From: Flavobacteriaceae bacterium
Lineage (GTDB): Bacteria; Bacteroidota; Bacteroidia; Flavobacteriales; Flavobacteriaceae
Assembly (NCBI GenBank): GCA_029249225.1
Contig: JAQWHT010000114.1
Coordinates: forward strand, 1 to 32,102
DNA length: 32,102 nucleotides
Reading direction: 5' to 3'
Of this stretch, positions 15,370-23,984 are shown piece after piece. The notes below the pieces were generated by a model. The model was not told where the DNA came from and made no database searches. It saw nothing but the letters and a program-made list of their open reading frames with translations. Position 1 is the first letter of the stretch, and every line of letters begins with the position of its first letter. The translations under genes were made by a program, and so were the position numbers.

Positions 15370-17196
15370 GTGAAAACATTTTTTACTACGCTAGTATTGA
15401 CACTCGCGTTTAATCTATCATTTGGACAGTATTGGCAACAAGAAGTTGATTATACAATGGAGGTGTCTTTAGAGGCTAAAACAGCAAGATACACAGGTTT
15501 TCAAAAACTGGTTTATACCAATAACTCTCCTGAAAAACTTAACAAGGTGTTTTACCACTTGTATTACAATGCTTTTAAACCTGGGAGCGAAATGGCTGTG
15601 AGGCTCAAGAATGGAGCTGACAGAAATGGACGTTTTAAAGTAGATATTGACTCATTGAAGATGGAACAACAGGGATTTCTGAAGGTCAGTAATGTAACTC
15701 AAGAAGGAAAGCCCGTGCTAATAGAAGATTCTGAAACCATTTTAGAAGTTACTTTAAACACCCCTCTTAATCCAGGTGAAAGTACAACTCTAAAACTCGA
15801 TTTTGAGGGCCAAGTTCCTAATATGATAAGAAGAGCAGGAAAAAACTCTGCTGAAGGAGTTGCGTTTTCAATGGCTCAATGGTATCCTAAAATGGCAGAA
15901 TATGATATAGAGGGGTGGAATGCTGATCCCTACACAGGGCGTGAGTTTCATGGTGTTTGGGGAAACTTTGATGTAAAGATTACTTTAGATAAAGAATTTA
16001 TGGTTGCTGCTAGTGGATACCTCCAAAACGCTGACGATATAGGAAAAGGATACGCTGAAAGAAAAAAACCTAAAACAAAAAAAGGTAAAATTACATGGCA
16101 CTTTAATGCGCCGAAAGTTCATGATTTTACTTGGGCAGCAGATGTGGATTATATACACGACACTTACCCCGGTCCAAATGATGTGACACTTCATTTTTTC
16201 TATAAAAATGATCCTGAAATAATTGAAAATTGGAAAAAATTACAGCCCCATACAGCCAAAATGATGGAATACTTTAATTCTAAAATAGGGGAATATCCCT
16301 ATAAACAATATAGTGTCGTACAGGGTGGTGACGGAGGAATGGAGTATGCAATGTTAACTTTAATTACTGGAGGCAGAAAATACGGTTCGTTATTCGGTGT
16401 AACAGCACATGAACTAGCTCATTCTTGGTTTCAGCACGTATTAGCCACCAACGAAACCAAACATGAATGGATGGATGAAGGTTTTACTTCATTTATTTCC
16501 ACACTCGCAACAAATGAAATATTAGAACAGAATAGAGAATTTCCGCTTGAAGGTTCTTATCGTGGTTATTTTAATTTGGCAATGTCAGGTGTTGAAATGC
16601 CACAAACCACAAATGCTAACAGATATAAACATAACGTTGCCTATGAAAGCTCAGCATATAGTAAAGGCTCGGTTTTTTTAGGACAATTGGGTTATATTGT
16701 AGGGAAAGAAAAATTATTTGAAATTTTGCAAACGTATTATAATGAATGGCAATTCAAACACCCTCAACCGAATGACTTAAGAAGAATTGCAGAGAGAATC
16801 TCTGGCATTCAGCTACAGTGGTATATCACTGATTGGACTCAAACAACAAATAAAATTGACTATGCCATTACTGGTGTTGAAAATATAGGAAGGGGAAGTG
16901 TTGTCCATTTAGAACGCAAAGAACTAATGCCTATGCCTCAGGAGGTCTTAGTGGTTTATAAAAATGGAGACTCTGAGCTGCATTATATTCCAATCTCCCT
17001 CATGCGAGGAGAAAAAGAAAACACTTATTCAATTCCTTGGAAGGTCCAAAAAGACTGGACTTGGGCCAACCCAAAATACGATCTTATTTTAGACCGAAGT
17101 GTAGATGCTATTGAAACCATTGTTTTAGACCCCAGTGGTTTGATGGCAGATATAGATAAGAATGATAATTTCTATGTCAAAAAAAATACAAACTAA
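15370..17196 (+). CDS. Secreted M1 family zinc metallopeptidase
   Basis: A 608-residue aminopeptidase of the gluzincin class. The GTG at 15370 is preferred over TTG 15340 because it is followed at once by a signal peptide (MKTFFTTLVLTLAFNLSFGQ). Domain order is an N-terminal beta-sheet domain with VPNMIRRAGKNS..FSMAQWYPKMA, then the thermolysin-like catalytic domain with GGMEYAM (Glu325, the exopeptidase-type motif) and HELAHSW (His347, His351), with the third zinc ligand Glu370 in EWMDEGFTSF. The last 120 residues look like a beta domain. The protein would act in the periplasm or be exported, releasing amino acids from peptides. It is the third gene of a tight chain, and its 3' end contains the start of rnpA. 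Confidence 0.95.
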   Translation: MKTFFTTLVLTLAFNLSFGQYWQQEVDYTMEVSLEAKTARYTGFQKLVYTNNSPEKLNKVFYHLYYNAFKPGSEMAVRLKNGADRNGRFKVDIDSLKMEQQGFLKVSNVTQEGKPVLIEDSETILEVTLNTPLNPGESTTLKLDFEGQVPNMIRRAGKNSAEGVAFSMAQWYPKMAEYDIEGWNADPYTGREFHGVWGNFDVKITLDKEFMVAASGYLQNADDIGKGYAERKKPKTKKGKITWHFNAPKVHDFTWAADVDYIHDTYPGPNDVTLHFFYKNDPEIIENWKKLQPHTAKMMEYFNSKIGEYPYKQYSVVQGGDGGMEYAMLTLITGGRKYGSLFGVTAHELAHSWFQHVLATNETKHEWMDEGFTSFISTLATNEILEQNREFPLEGSYRGYFNLAMSGVEMPQTTNANRYKHNVAYESSAYSKGSVFLGQLGYIVGKEKLFEILQTYYNEWQFKHPQPNDLRRIAERISGIQLQWYITDWTQTTNKIDYAITGVENIGRGSVVHLERKELMPMPQEVLVVYKNGDSELHYIPISLMRGEKENTYSIPWKVQKDWTWANPKYDLILDRSVDAIETIVLDPSGLMADIDKNDNFYVKKNTN

Positions 17197-17515
17197 GCGG
17201 TTAAAAGGCAAGTCTACAGTTGACTACATCTTTGAAAAAGGTGTAATTGCAAAATCAGAGAATTTACTTCTTAAATATGTGCTAGAACATAATACTGGAG
17301 TTTATCGATCTGGGGTTTCTGTCGCAAAAAAAAGGTTTAAAAAAGCAATTGATAGAAATCATATAAAAAGATATTTACGTCTCGCTATAGCTCATTTGAA
17401 CGAAAAAGACCTTTTTGAAGGCTCAGGTATGCTTGTGTATAAAGGCGGAAAAAATCCCTCCCTTTCTCAATTAAATCTTGAAGTTTATGTTTTATTCGAT
17501 TCGCTTAAAAATTAG
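17174..17515 (+). CDS. rnpA: Ribonuclease P protein component
   Basis: A small basic protein (113 residues from ATG 17174) that binds the RNase P RNA and helps it trim the 5' leaders of pre-tRNAs. The conserved RNR-type motif is RNHIKR (residues 61-66), preceded by SVAKKRFKKAI, and the N-terminal LKGKSTVDYIFEKG matches the LxxxxxFxxVF..G family start. The ATG at 17174 is used because it fits family starts; another lies at 17162. Either way the start lies inside the M1 peptidase gene (23-base overlap from 17174). Its stop shares four bases with the convergent acetyltransferase gene. Here rnpA is not next to rpmH. Confidence 0.93.
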   Translation: MSKKIQTKRLKGKSTVDYIFEKGVIAKSENLLLKYVLEHNTGVYRSGVSVAKKRFKKAIDRNHIKRYLRLAIAHLNEKDLFEGSGMLVYKGGKNPSLSQLNLEVYVLFDSLKN

Positions 17516-17964
17516 GTGGATAAGATCATTGCTGTGTGAGGGATTCCATCCTCTAAGTATTCCTTGCCATCTGCTTGAAATCCGTGTGAATTATAAAACG
17601 GAATTAAATGAGATTGCGCTGATATTTTAATTAAACTTTCTTTATGTTTTTTTGTGGCTTGTTCTATACTAAATTGAACAAGATCGTGCCCTAACCTTTT
17701 ACCTCTATATTCTTGTGAAATAACAACACGACCAATTGCAACAAAAGAAAAATAGGCATGGCCTTTTGGTAAGATTCTAGCGTAAGCAATCACTTTATTT
17801 TGTTTATTTTTCCCAAGGACATGCAGGGCATAAGGATCTTTACCGTCTACATCTTGATATACACAGTTTTGTTCTACAACAAAAACCTCTGATCTTAATA
17901 AAAAGGAATCGTGTAATTCTTTTTGGGATAATTCATCAAATGATTTACAAAAAAAATTTAGCAT
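17512..17964 (-). CDS. GNAT acetyltransferase, ElaA-like
   Basis: A 150-residue N-acetyltransferase using acetyl-CoA. The ElaA subgroup signature is present near the N-terminus: FDELSQKELHDSFLLRSEVF and VVEQNCVYQDVDGKDPYALH. The acetyl-CoA pyrophosphate loop is QEYRGKRLGHDLV, preceded by the strand FVAIGRVVIS. The C-terminal PFYNSHGFQADGKEYLEDGIPH is the usual family ending. The substrate of ElaA proteins is not established. It starts one base after the rpiB stop region, so the two form a minus-strand operon. It is convergent with rnpA, with a four-base overlap of the stops. Confidence 0.92.
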   Translation of the reverse strand: MLNFFCKSFDELSQKELHDSFLLRSEVFVVEQNCVYQDVDGKDPYALHVLGKNKQNKVIAYARILPKGHAYFSFVAIGRVVISQEYRGKRLGHDLVQFSIEQATKKHKESLIKISAQSHLIPFYNSHGFQADGKEYLEDGIPHTAMILST

Positions 17965-17965
17965 A

Positions 17966-18397
17966 TTAGCTACGGGGTATTTTATCTATTCTCCCTTGAT
18001 GACGGCCCCTTTCAAAATCCGTAGAAATGAATGCTTCTACCATTTTAATTGCTTGAGGAATTGAAACAAAACGTGCTGGAATGCTAAGAATATTCGCATT
18101 GTTATGCTGCCGAGCAAGAACAACAATTTCAAGATTCCAACAAAGCGCTGCTCTTACATCCTGGTGTTTATTAGCAGTCATAGCTGCCCCGTTTCCACTT
18201 CCACAAATAATAATACCGAAATCAGATTTTTTTGATGTGACTTCTACAGCCACAGGATGTATAAAGTCAGGATAATCAACACTATCTTCTGTATCGGTCC
18301 CATGATTATAAACCTGATATCCCTTTAATTTTAGATAAGTAACAATCTCTTTTTTATATACGGGTCCCGCATGGTCGTTACCAATACTTATTTTCAT
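17966..18397 (-). CDS. rpiB: Ribose-5-phosphate isomerase B
   Basis: This enzyme interconverts ribose 5-phosphate and ribulose 5-phosphate in the non-oxidative pentose phosphate pathway. The 143-residue product is a normal LacA/RpiB protein. It has ISIGNDHAGPVYK (phosphate-binding His), VDYPDF, the catalytic Cys65 in GIIICGSGNGAAM, ARQHNNANIL with conserved Asn, and the closing FERGRHQGRIDKI. It is the first gene of a two-gene minus-strand operon with the acetyltransferase. Its upstream side is the long AT-rich gap shared with divergent rnr, and no clean -7 box is visible within 60 bases. Confidence 0.96.
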   Translation of the reverse strand: MKISIGNDHAGPVYKKEIVTYLKLKGYQVYNHGTDTEDSVDYPDFIHPVAVEVTSKKSDFGIIICGSGNGAAMTANKHQDVRAALCWNLEIVVLARQHNNANILSIPARFVSIPQAIKMVEAFISTDFERGRHQGRIDKIPRS

Positions 18398-18900
18398 TTT
18401 ATTTTTTAAGTAAAAATAAGAAACCTTTTATTTATGTTGATTAACTGTGAATTACTTTATTAAAGAGTTGTTTACAAATGAAAATTAAAAAAATTGTTTT
18501 ATAACAATAAAATCACCTTTATTAAAAAAAGTATATAAAACAACTTTTTAATCTTTTTTTATACCCGAACTAACTACAAAAAAACACGATTTATTAAAAA
18601 AAATTATTGTCAGCAAGATGAATTTTTATTTACAATTTAAAATATAAACAAGTGTTAAAAAAGAGTAGTAAAAAATTGATATCTAGTAGTTTGATATGTG
18701 AATAAGAAATGAATAGAAGTGTATTGATAATTGGAGTTAAAAATTCAAAATAAATCAAAAAAAAAATATTAGTACTATCAACAAACTATATAAAACATCA
18801 TTATTTAATTTTTAAAAAAAAAAAAGATATATATAATGTTAATAGTGTTTATAATTTTAAAAATTTGATTGTTGTACCTTAGCAACAAGCTATTTACTAA
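18398..18900. other. Very AT-rich gap between rpiB and rnr; candidate replication origin or long regulatory region
   Basis: 503 bases without a plausible gene and far more AT-rich than the rest of the window (18481-18540 has 6 G or C in 60). It contains long A runs and DnaA-box-like 9-mers. TGTGAATAA at 18697-18705 fits TGTGNATAA (the complement of TTATNCACA). One-mismatch versions lie at 18446-18454, 18626-18634 (other strand) and 18847-18855. Such matches are partly expected by chance in DNA this AT-rich. A -7-like TACCTTAG lies shortly before rnr (18876-18883). It could be a DNA-unwinding region of oriC, or just the promoter and leader of rnr. Confidence 0.35.
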
Positions 18901-21057
18901 ATGTCCAAAAAGAAAAAGTATTTAAAAAAATTAGAAACACAAGTACTTTCATTTTTTAAAAACTCACCTCAGTCAATATATAATTATAAACAGTTAGCTG
19001 CCAAACTCGATATACAAGATACAAGAGCAAGAAACAATATTATTCGAGTACTTAATTTATTGCAACAAAAAGAACTCATTGTTTCAGAACAAAGAGGAAA
19101 GTATACTTACAATAGAAAAAGTTTAAAAACAGAAGAAGCTACGATTCAAATTATCCCTTCAGGAAAAGGCGTTATTTCTTTAAATTCCTTTGAAGAAGAA
19201 ATTATTGTACCAAAGAAGTATTTGAATAGATCTTTAAATGGTGATATTGTGGAGGTTAGTATTCACAGAAAAAACAAATCTTTTGTGGCTCATGTTGAAT
19301 TTATAATACAAAGGTCAAATAAAGAATATGTAGGTGTTTTAGAGAGGAAAAAAGAATTTGGTTTTGTTAGCTGCAGAAACAGTACTATTTACACAGATTT
19401 TTTTATTGAAAAAGAAGAACTTAAAAATTTTACTGATGGAGAAAAAGTTGTCGTAGTCTTTAAATCTTGGGGAAAAAAAGAGGATTGTCCTCATGGGAAA
19501 ATAATAAAATCACTAGGTAAACCTGGAGAAACAAATACTGAAATACACGCAATTTTACACGATTATGGATTACCTTATGAGTTTGCAAAGCATGTAACTA
19601 ACGAAGCAGCCCAAATACCTAAAGAGATCAATAAAAAAGAGGTACAGAAAAGGAGAGATTTTAGAAATACACTTACGTTTACCATTGATCCTAAGACAGC
19701 TAAAGACTTTGATGATGCCCTTTCTTATAAAGATATTGGATCTGGTAAAACAGAAGTAGGTATACATATTGCAGATGTATCACATTATGTTAAACCGAAA
19801 ACGGAGCTGGATAATGAAGCTTATAGTAGAGCAACGTCCGTTTATTTAGTGGACCGTGTTGTTCCTATGTTACCAGAAGTGTTATCAAATGACCTTTGTT
19901 CATTACGCCCAAATGAAGAAAAGTTAACTTTTTCTGCTGTTTTTATATTAGATGAAAAAGGAAAATTACTCAGTGAATGGTATGGAAAAACCATTATTTA
20001 TTCAGATTACAGGTTTGCATATGAAGAGGTTCAAGAGATTTTAGAGACAGGTGTTGCTGAAGTTTCTGCTTCTAAGTCGTTAACAAAAAAAAAATATTCT
20101 GTTCCATCGGCGGTTTTTGATGCGTTAAAACAACTTGACAAATATGCCAAAGAGTTAAGAAGAAATAGAATGAATTCTGGCGCAATTAGTTTCGACCGCG
20201 TTGAAGTAAATTTTAATCTTGATGAGCAAGATAAGCCTAATTCTGTTTTCTTTAAAACATCAAAAGACGCAAACAAACTTATTGAAGAATTTATGTTGCT
20301 TGCGAATAAAAAAGTTGCTGAGTTCATTGGAAAAAAAAAGAAAAAACTCCCTTTTGTATATCGAATTCATGACAATCCAGATCAGCAGAAACTAGAAAGC
20401 CTAAAAAAAACGGTTGGATCTTTTGGATATACTTTTAATCTTTCAAATAAGAATATCAACAAAGAAATAAATAGTTTATTGGTCGCTTGTCAAGGAAAAA
20501 AAGAGCAAAACCTTATTGATACTCTTACTTTGAGATGTATGTCTAAAGCAATATATACTACACAGAACATTGGACACTACGGTCTAGCCTTTTCTTATTA
20601 TTCTCATTTTACCTCACCCATACGTAGGTATCCTGATATTTTAGTTCACCGTCTTTTACAACATTATTTAGAAGGATATAAAGCAGAATCAGAACAATTG
20701 ATAGAAGAGGTGTGTGAGCATAGCTCCCAACGAGAACAATTAGCTACTAAAGCAGAAAGAGACTCTATCAAATATATGCAGATGGTGTTTATGGAAGATA
20801 AAATAGGAAATGAGTATGACGGTGTAATTTCAGGAGTTACAGAAAGAGGCTTATATGTGGAAATACTGGAGAATAAGTGTGAAGGAATGATAAGGACTAC
20901 TGACATTAAGGGAGATTATTTTAATTTTGATGTAGACAATCACGCTCTTACAGGAGAGCGAACAAAAAAAAGGTATCAACTTGGAGACCCCTTAAAAATA
21001 AAAGTTAAAAAAGTAAATTTAATTAAACGATTTTTAGATTTTGTTATAATTGATTAA
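18901..21057 (+). CDS. rnr: Ribonuclease R
   Basis: A 3'-5' exoribonuclease able to degrade structured RNA and involved in rRNA quality control and cold adaptation. The 718-residue protein has a winged-helix N-terminus (SIYNYKQLAAKLDIQDTRAR), cold-shock domains (IIPSGKGVISL and GVLERKKEFGFVSC), the RNB catalytic domain (about 245-570) and a C-terminal S1 domain (EYDGVISGVTERGLYVEILE). The RNB active site is intact, with IDPKTAKDFDDAL placing the metal-binding Asp cluster at residues 262-272. HYGLAFSYYSHFTSPIRRYPDI is the family's RNA-path motif, split here only for display. It follows the AT-rich gap. Its stop overlaps an alternative start of the next gene. Confidence 0.96.
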   Translation: MSKKKKYLKKLETQVLSFFKNSPQSIYNYKQLAAKLDIQDTRARNNIIRVLNLLQQKELIVSEQRGKYTYNRKSLKTEEATIQIIPSGKGVISLNSFEEEIIVPKKYLNRSLNGDIVEVSIHRKNKSFVAHVEFIIQRSNKEYVGVLERKKEFGFVSCRNSTIYTDFFIEKEELKNFTDGEKVVVVFKSWGKKEDCPHGKIIKSLGKPGETNTEIHAILHDYGLPYEFAKHVTNEAAQIPKEINKKEVQKRRDFRNTLTFTIDPKTAKDFDDALSYKDIGSGKTEVGIHIADVSHYVKPKTELDNEAYSRATSVYLVDRVVPMLPEVLSNDLCSLRPNEEKLTFSAVFILDEKGKLLSEWYGKTIIYSDYRFAYEEVQEILETGVAEVSASKSLTKKKYSVPSAVFDALKQLDKYAKELRRNRMNSGAISFDRVEVNFNLDEQDKPNSVFFKTSKDANKLIEEFMLLANKKVAEFIGKKKKKLPFVYRIHDNPDQQKLESLKKTVGSFGYTFNLSNKNINKEINSLLVACQGKKEQNLIDTLTLRCMSKAIYTTQNIGHYGLAFSYYSHFTSPIRRYPDILVHRLLQHYLEGYKAESEQLIEEVCEHSSQREQLATKAERDSIKYMQMVFMEDKIGNEYDGVISGVTERGLYVEILENKCEGMIRTTDIKGDYFNFDVDNHALTGERTKKRYQLGDPLKIKVKKVNLIKRFLDFVIID

Positions 21058-21079
21058 TGCGCTTTATGTTATGAATATT

Positions 21080-21769
21080 ATGAAAAAACCTATTTTATTG
21101 TGTATTTCCTCTTTTTTACTAGTCTCCTCAATCTTTGCACAGGATTTAGAAAAAAGAACTCTTGCCACCTCTCCATTTATTGGGCTTAAAGTTTTTTCTG
21201 GACTCAAAATAAGATTAATATATTCAGAAGTCAATAAAGCGGTGGTTTTTGGGCCTCAATCAGATGATGTGATCATTTCGATGAAAAATAATGTGTTACA
21301 GGTTAAAATTGCCCTTGGAAGCATTCCGGACAGCATTCCGACAACAGTAGACCTTTATCATAGTAAGTTATTAAATGAAATATCTGTTTCACAAGGGGCA
21401 AAAGTTTATACAGATCAGCCCATCCGTCAAACAAGTTTAAATCTCTCAACAACTTCCGGAGGTGTTGCAGATTTTGAAGTTTATCTAGAACGACTAGATG
21501 CAAATGCAACTACCGGGGGGCGCCTTGAGCTTAAGGGATCAGCTACGTATCTTAACTTAAAAGTTAATACTGGAGGAAGTTGTGAGGCAGAGCAACTAAA
21601 AACGGATCAGCTACAGGCAAAATTATTGGCTGGTGGATATGCTTACGTAATCGTATCACAACTTCTAGACGCCAAGGTCGTTGGAGGAAGCGTGTTAAGG
21701 GTTTTCGGAAATCCCTTAAAGAGAATATATCAGAAAAAATTAGGGGGTAAAATACACTTCGAAGAGTAA
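21080..21769 (+). CDS. Secreted head-GIN domain (DUF2807) protein
   Basis: A 229-residue exported protein from the ATG at 21080. In-frame starts at 21050 (TTG) and 21071 (ATG) would only lengthen the residues before the signal peptide MKKPILLCISSFLLVSSIFA. The mature part is the DUF2807 (putative auto-transporter adhesin, head GIN) beta-helix: alternating short strands with Gly turns, such as LNEISVSQGAKVYTDQPI, LNLSTTSGGVADFEV, DANATTGGRLELKGSA, LKVNTGGSCEAEQL and DAKVVGGSVLRVFGNP. The family is abundant in Bacteroidota and its role is unclear, perhaps at the cell envelope. It follows rnr closely and ends just before the opposing tRNA-Cys. Confidence 0.88.
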   Translation: MKKPILLCISSFLLVSSIFAQDLEKRTLATSPFIGLKVFSGLKIRLIYSEVNKAVVFGPQSDDVIISMKNNVLQVKIALGSIPDSIPTTVDLYHSKLLNEISVSQGAKVYTDQPIRQTSLNLSTTSGGVADFEVYLERLDANATTGGRLELKGSATYLNLKVNTGGSCEAEQLKTDQLQAKLLAGGYAYVIVSQLLDAKVVGGSVLRVFGNPLKRIYQKKLGGKIHFEE

Positions 21770-21771
21770 AG

Positions 21772-21842
21772 AGGCATCGAGCGGATTCGAACCGCTGTAC
21801 AAGCTTTTGCAGAGCTCTGCCTAGCCACTCGGCCACGATGCC
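21772..21842 (-). tRNA. tRNA-Cys (anticodon GCA)
   Basis: A 71-base cloverleaf without an encoded CCA. The acceptor arm GGCATCG pairs with CGATGCC. The D arm is GCCGAGTGGCTAGGC, the anticodon stem GAGCT/AGCTT encloses CTGCAAA, and the T arm is AGCGG-TTCGAAT-CCGCT. The discriminator base is T (U73), as expected for tRNA-Cys. It lies downstream of folB on the same strand but has its own -7 box. Confidence 0.96.
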
Positions 21843-21848
21843 ATAGGT

Positions 21849-21856
21849 CAAAAATA
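21849..21856 (-). promoter_or_regulatory. -7 box (TATTTTTG) for tRNA-Cys
   Basis: A perfect TAnnTTTG on the minus strand between the folB stop and the tRNA. The last G is 6 bases before the mature 5' end, so the transcript should begin at or very near the tRNA itself. Confidence 0.55.
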
Positions 21857-21863
21857 CTAATTA

Positions 21864-22238
21864 TTAATCGAAATCCACACTAGAACGATGGAGTTCTCTC
21901 TCAACAGCAACTTCTTCTACATTTCCGCCGATGGGTGGGTTTCTTTTTGCAACCTTTACGTGAACAAGACGAACCTCAATGTGTTCTTTTAAAACCCTCT
22001 TCAAGATCCGATCTGCAACCCTTTCAAGCAGTTTTGCACGTATAGACATTTCCTCTTTCACGATCGAATGTAGAGCGACATAATCCACAGTATCTTTCAA
22101 ATTATCTGTTTCCGAAGATGTGCCTAAGTCTACATCAACAGACAGGTTTACCACATAATCGCTTCCTATTTTCTCTTCTTCATCCATACAGCCATGATAG
22201 GCATATAATCGGATATTTTTTAAATATATTTTTCCCAT
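21864..22238 (-). CDS. folB: Dihydroneopterin aldolase
   Basis: This folate-pathway enzyme splits dihydroneopterin to 6-hydroxymethyl-dihydropterin and glycolaldehyde. The 124-residue product shows the family landmarks: IYLKNIRLYAYHGCMDEEEK (the YHG and following acidic residues), IGSDYVVNLSVDVDL, TVDYVALHSIVKEEM, the LLERVADRIL helix, and the conserved Lys of VHVKVAKRNPPIGG followed by VEEVAVE. Length is normal. It has a perfect -7 box only eight bases before the ATG and stands divergent to glnS. No other folate gene is nearby. Confidence 0.94.
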   Translation of the reverse strand: MGKIYLKNIRLYAYHGCMDEEEKIGSDYVVNLSVDVDLGTSSETDNLKDTVDYVALHSIVKEEMSIRAKLLERVADRILKRVLKEHIEVRLVHVKVAKRNPPIGGNVEEVAVERELHRSSVDFD

Positions 22239-22245
22239 TTAGAGT

Positions 22246-22254
22246 GCAAATATA
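22246..22254 (-). promoter_or_regulatory. -7 box (TATATTTGC) for folB
   Basis: A perfect TAnnTTTG on the minus strand, with its last G (22247) nine positions upstream of the A of the ATG. The transcript would have a leader of a few bases at most. Confidence 0.6.
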
Positions 22255-22316
22255 AACACTGTTTTCTTCTTTCCTTACCAAGAAAGCATTCATTATCTTT
22301 ACAACAAATATAAACC

Positions 22317-23984
22317 ATGGAGAGATCCCTACATTTTATCGAACACATTATAGAGGAAGATTTAAAAAAAACATATTCTGAATCTGAACTGCGATTTCGT
22401 TTCCCACCAGAACCTAATGGGTATCTTCACATTGGACATGTTAAAGCGATTTGTTTGAATTTTAACCTTGGGGAACGATACAATGCCCCCGTTAATCTTC
22501 GCTTTGACGATACGAATCCCGCAAAAGAAGAACAGCAATTTGTTGACGCAATTAAAGAAAACATTGACTGGTTAGGGTATAAGTGGGATAGAGAATGTTA
22601 TGCTTCAGATTATTTTGAGGAATTATACAAATGGGCCCACGCATTAATTGACAAAGGACGAGCTTACATTGACTCCCAAACTTCTGAAGAAATTGCTCAA
22701 CAGAAAGGGACACCCACAAAACCAGGCACAGAAAGTCCCTACAGAAATCGCTCGATCACAGAAAACAAAACATTGTTTGAACAAATGAGAGCAGGCCAAC
22801 ATAAAGAAGGCGCTCATGTTCTACGAGCAAAAATTGATATGACGTCTCCCAACATGTTGCTGAGAGATCCAGTCATGTACAGGGTTCTTTTTAAAACACA
22901 CCACAGAACAGGAGATGATTGGTGCATTTACCCCATGTATGATTGGACTCACGGACAGTCTGATTATATTGAACATGTATCACATTCACTTTGTTCCTTA
23001 GAGTTTAAACCACATAGAGACCTCTATGATTGGTTCCTAGATTCACTTTCTCCTCTTTCTAACCTTAGGCCAAAACAGAGAGAATTCGCTCGATTGAATC
23101 TATCTTATACAGTTACAAGCAAACGTAAACTTGCCACCCTAATTGAAGAGGGTCATGTCTTGGGGTGGGATGATCCAAGAATGCCCACAATAGCCGGGTT
23201 AAGAAGGCGAGGGTACACCCCTACCTCATTGCGTAACTTTGTTGATGCGGCGGGAGTGGCAAAAAGAGAGAATATTATTGATATGTCATTATTAGAGCAT
23301 TCCATACGAGAAGATTTAAACAAGACAGCTCCACGAGTTATGGCGGTTTTAAACCCGATTAAACTAACCGTATTTAATTATCCAGACGACAGGACCGAAA
23401 TCCTAGAAGGAGAGATTAACCCAGAACAGCCTGAACAGGGAACAAGAAAGATCCCCTTCTCTAAGCACCTTTACATCGAGAGAGAGGACTTCAAAGAAGA
23501 AGCAAATCGCAAGTTTTTTAGATTAACCCTAGGAAAAGAGGTCCGTTTAAAAAACGCATATATAATAAAGGGCGAGTCGGTAGTAAAAGACAACTCAGGA
23601 CACATTACCGAAATAATTTGTAGCTACGATCCAAAAAGTAAAAGTGGCAGCGGAACAGAGGAAAGTCAACGAAAGGTTAAAGGTACCTTACATTGGGTGA
23701 GTCAATCTGACGCACTTCCCATTGAAGTACGCCTGTATGATCGCCTATTTAAAGAAGAAGCGCCAGATCAAGACAAAGAAGTTGATTTTAAAACCTATTT
23801 GAACCCAGATTCATTATCGTCTCAATCAGGTTATGTAGAACCGAGTGTTTCTGATGCTCTTCCAGGTGACCGATTTCAGTTTCAACGGCTGGGATATTTC
23901 ATAGTGGATACGGAGAGCAGCTCAACAAAACTAATCTTTAATAAAACTGTAGGCTTAAGAGATAATTGGTCAAAAAAAGTTTAA
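22317..23984 (+). CDS. glnS: Glutaminyl-tRNA synthetase
   Basis: A class I synthetase charging tRNA-Gln directly with glutamine. The 555-residue protein has FPPEPNGYLHIGHVKAI (HIGH at 38-41), FDDTNPAKEEQQFVD, WCIYPMYDWTHGQSDYIEHV, SLCSLEF, and VTSKRKL as the KMSKS-type loop. The two C-terminal beta-barrel anticodon-binding domains follow (IYIEREDFKEEANRKFFRL is approximated here by LYIEREDFKEEA and KFFRLTLGKEVRLKNAY). The GlnRS-type PEPNGY rather than SPTG before HIGH separates it from the GluRS gene nearby. A weak -7 box (TATCTTTA, 22294-22301) precedes the ATG. Its stop interlocks with the stop of the convergent SPFH gene. Confidence 0.97.
   Translation: MERSLHFIEHIIEEDLKKTYSESELRFRFPPEPNGYLHIGHVKAICLNFNLGERYNAPVNLRFDDTNPAKEEQQFVDAIKENIDWLGYKWDRECYASDYFEELYKWAHALIDKGRAYIDSQTSEEIAQQKGTPTKPGTESPYRNRSITENKTLFEQMRAGQHKEGAHVLRAKIDMTSPNMLLRDPVMYRVLFKTHHRTGDDWCIYPMYDWTHGQSDYIEHVSHSLCSLEFKPHRDLYDWFLDSLSPLSNLRPKQREFARLNLSYTVTSKRKLATLIEEGHVLGWDDPRMPTIAGLRRRGYTPTSLRNFVDAAGVAKRENIIDMSLLEHSIREDLNKTAPRVMAVLNPIKLTVFNYPDDRTEILEGEINPEQPEQGTRKIPFSKHLYIEREDFKEEANRKFFRLTLGKEVRLKNAYIIKGESVVKDNSGHITEIICSYDPKSKSGSGTEESQRKVKGTLHWVSQSDALPIEVRLYDRLFKEEAPDQDKEVDFKTYLNPDSLSSQSGYVEPSVSDALPGDRFQFQRLGYFIVDTESSSTKLIFNKTVGLRDNWSKKV

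Noticed and set aside
21564-21851. 95-residue minus-strand frame over tRNA-Cys
   Set aside because: Its N-terminal part is a translation of the tRNA itself (VAEWLGRAL), a common false gene call.
21955-21975. Third parS-like site (TTTACGTGAACA) in folB
   Set aside because: Only the central ACGTGAA is kept; too many mismatches to the 16-base consensus.
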